A DNA stretch of 7,181 nucleotides, taken from the NCBI GenBank assembly GCA_965371945.1, contig CBDVAK010000180.1:1-7181 (forward strand), written 5' to 3'. Both the position numbers and the translations under genes were made by a program. Below are positions 6,244 to 7,181 of this stretch, piece by piece (position 1 is the first letter of the stretch; each line of letters starts with the position of its first letter). The DNA is from CBDVAK01 sp965371945. GTDB lineage: Bacteria > Pseudomonadota > Gammaproteobacteria > Competibacterales > JAHEDQ01. Below the pieces are notes generated by a model, which was not told where the DNA came from, did no database searches, and was given only the letters and a program-made list of their open reading frames with translations.

Positions 6244-7181
6244 ATGATTCGCAAGCATTTCTTCGCCCTCATGCTGCTACCTGTGTTGGCATGTTTTGCC
6301 GCTCAGGCAACCTCGCAGCAAGTCGTTCAGGACCTCCGGGAACAAATCAACCGGGGAACCGTGGGGCTTATTTCCGGTGGCGTCAACGGCACATACATCC
6401 GCATCTCCTCGGACCTGGGCGCTGTGCTAGATTCCGACGACCTCCGGGTACTTTCCATCCTTGGCAAGGGGTCGGTCCAGAATATCGCTGACCTGCTCTA
6501 TCTGCGGGGAATAGACATTGCCATCGTGCAGTCGGATGTACTGACCTATCTCGACCAACAGCATAGATACGCCAATATCAAGGAACGGATTCACTACGTT
6601 ACCAAGCTCTACAACGAAGAGTTCCATCTGCTGGTTCGCGACGATATCAATACAGTCGCGGATCTGGCCGGCAAGAAAGTCAATTTTGATGGTAAGGGAA
6701 GCGGCACTGCGATGACGGCGTCCATCATTTTTGAAACACTGGGAGTTTCGGTCAATCCTACCTACCTGGACCAATCAGCGGCCCTGGAAGCCCTACGCAA
6801 AGGCGATATCAGCGGTTTGGTCTACGTTGCCGGGCAGCCCGCACAACTGTTCAAGACCGTGGCGGCTGACGAGGATTTGAAGTTCCTGGAAATAGATTTC
6901 ACGCCATCGCTGATGCAGACCTATCTACCGAGCAAACTGACCTCTGAGTCCTACCCCACGCTTGTCAGCGAGGGTGCTCCCGTCAATACTGTTGCGGTGG
7001 GCGCGGTGATGGCGGCCTACAACTGGGATCCCGGACATAGCCGACAGCTCAAGGTTGCGCATTTCGTAGACACTTTCTTCTCCAGGTTCGACGAATTTCT
7101 GCTTGCCGGCAGGCACCCGAAATGGCGGGAGGTGAATCTTTCTGCAGTGGTTCCGGGATGGCAACGCCTGGGTGCCGCAAC
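6244..7181 (+). CDS. TAXI-family TRAP transporter solute-binding protein, C-terminus cut by window edge
   Basis: An open frame from the ATG at 6244 reaches the right edge; 312 residues are visible. It begins with a signal peptide (hydrophobic core about 6-20, possible cleavage after AQA at 20-22; LAC at 15-17 is a poor lipobox). Family marks are LISGGVNGTYIRISSDLG (42-59), GSVQNIADLL (76-85), DIAIVQSDVL (91-100), EEFHLLVRDD (125-134), DLAGKKVNFDGKGSGTAMTA (140-159) and GLVYVAGQPA (191-200), all typical of TAXI binding proteins, which deliver solutes such as glutamate or other carboxylates to a fused TRAP membrane protein. The visible length is close to the usual full length of about 320 residues, so little may be missing. 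No TRAP permease is in the window; it may lie just to the right. It follows the family 3 binding protein by 42 bp, probably in one operon with nhaC. Confidence 0.9.
   Translation, partial: MIRKHFFALMLLPVLACFAAQATSQQVVQDLREQINRGTVGLISGGVNGTYIRISSDLGAVLDSDDLRVLSILGKGSVQNIADLLYLRGIDIAIVQSDVLTYLDQQHRYANIKERIHYVTKLYNEEFHLLVRDDINTVADLAGKKVNFDGKGSGTAMTASIIFETLGVSVNPTYLDQSAALEALRKGDISGLVYVAGQPAQLFKTVAADEDLKFLEIDFTPSLMQTYLPSKLTSESYPTLVSEGAPVNTVAVGAVMAAYNWDPGHSRQLKVAHFVDTFFSRFDEFLLAGRHPKWREVNLSAVVPGWQRLGAA

Overview
The window looks like chromosomal DNA of a GC-rich proteobacterium, most likely a gammaproteobacterium from a saline or marine habitat. This rests on protein family content and codon use, because there is no rRNA or marker gene to place it. 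It carries six protein genes in two divergent blocks that meet at a 287-bp intergenic region (3607-3893). I see no RNA gene, insertion sequence, CRISPR array or attachment site.

Left block (minus strand, read from 3606 down to 1): a secreted cupredoxin-like protein with an amicyanin-type copper-ligand set (2932-3606) overlaps by 34 bp the start of a membrane class III nucleotide cyclase (1241-2965). The cyclase has a periplasmic Cache-like sensor region, a HAMP linker and a cytoplasmic cyclase domain. After 104 bp comes a cytoplasmic, helix-rich protein of unknown function (1-1136) that runs off the left edge. The overlap makes the first two genes a credible unit: a periplasmic copper-binding or redox protein made together with a membrane receptor that produces cAMP or cGMP.

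Right block (plus strand, 3894 to the right edge): an NhaC-type Na+/H+ antiporter overlaps the start of a family 3 periplasmic solute-binding protein (amino-acid type), followed 42 bp later by a TAXI-type TRAP solute-binding protein that runs off the right edge. No ABC or TRAP permease lies in the window, so the two binding proteins are orphans as far as can be seen. TRAP carriers usually run on the sodium gradient, which would give the NhaC antiporter a plausible link to uptake. That link is inference.

The points most worth a second look are the cupredoxin/cyclase pair, the Gln at the cyclase's usual substrate-selecting Lys position, the two unlike binding proteins behind nhaC, and the unidentified helical protein at the left edge. 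I found no clear sign of a wholly new system; these are unusual combinations of known families.
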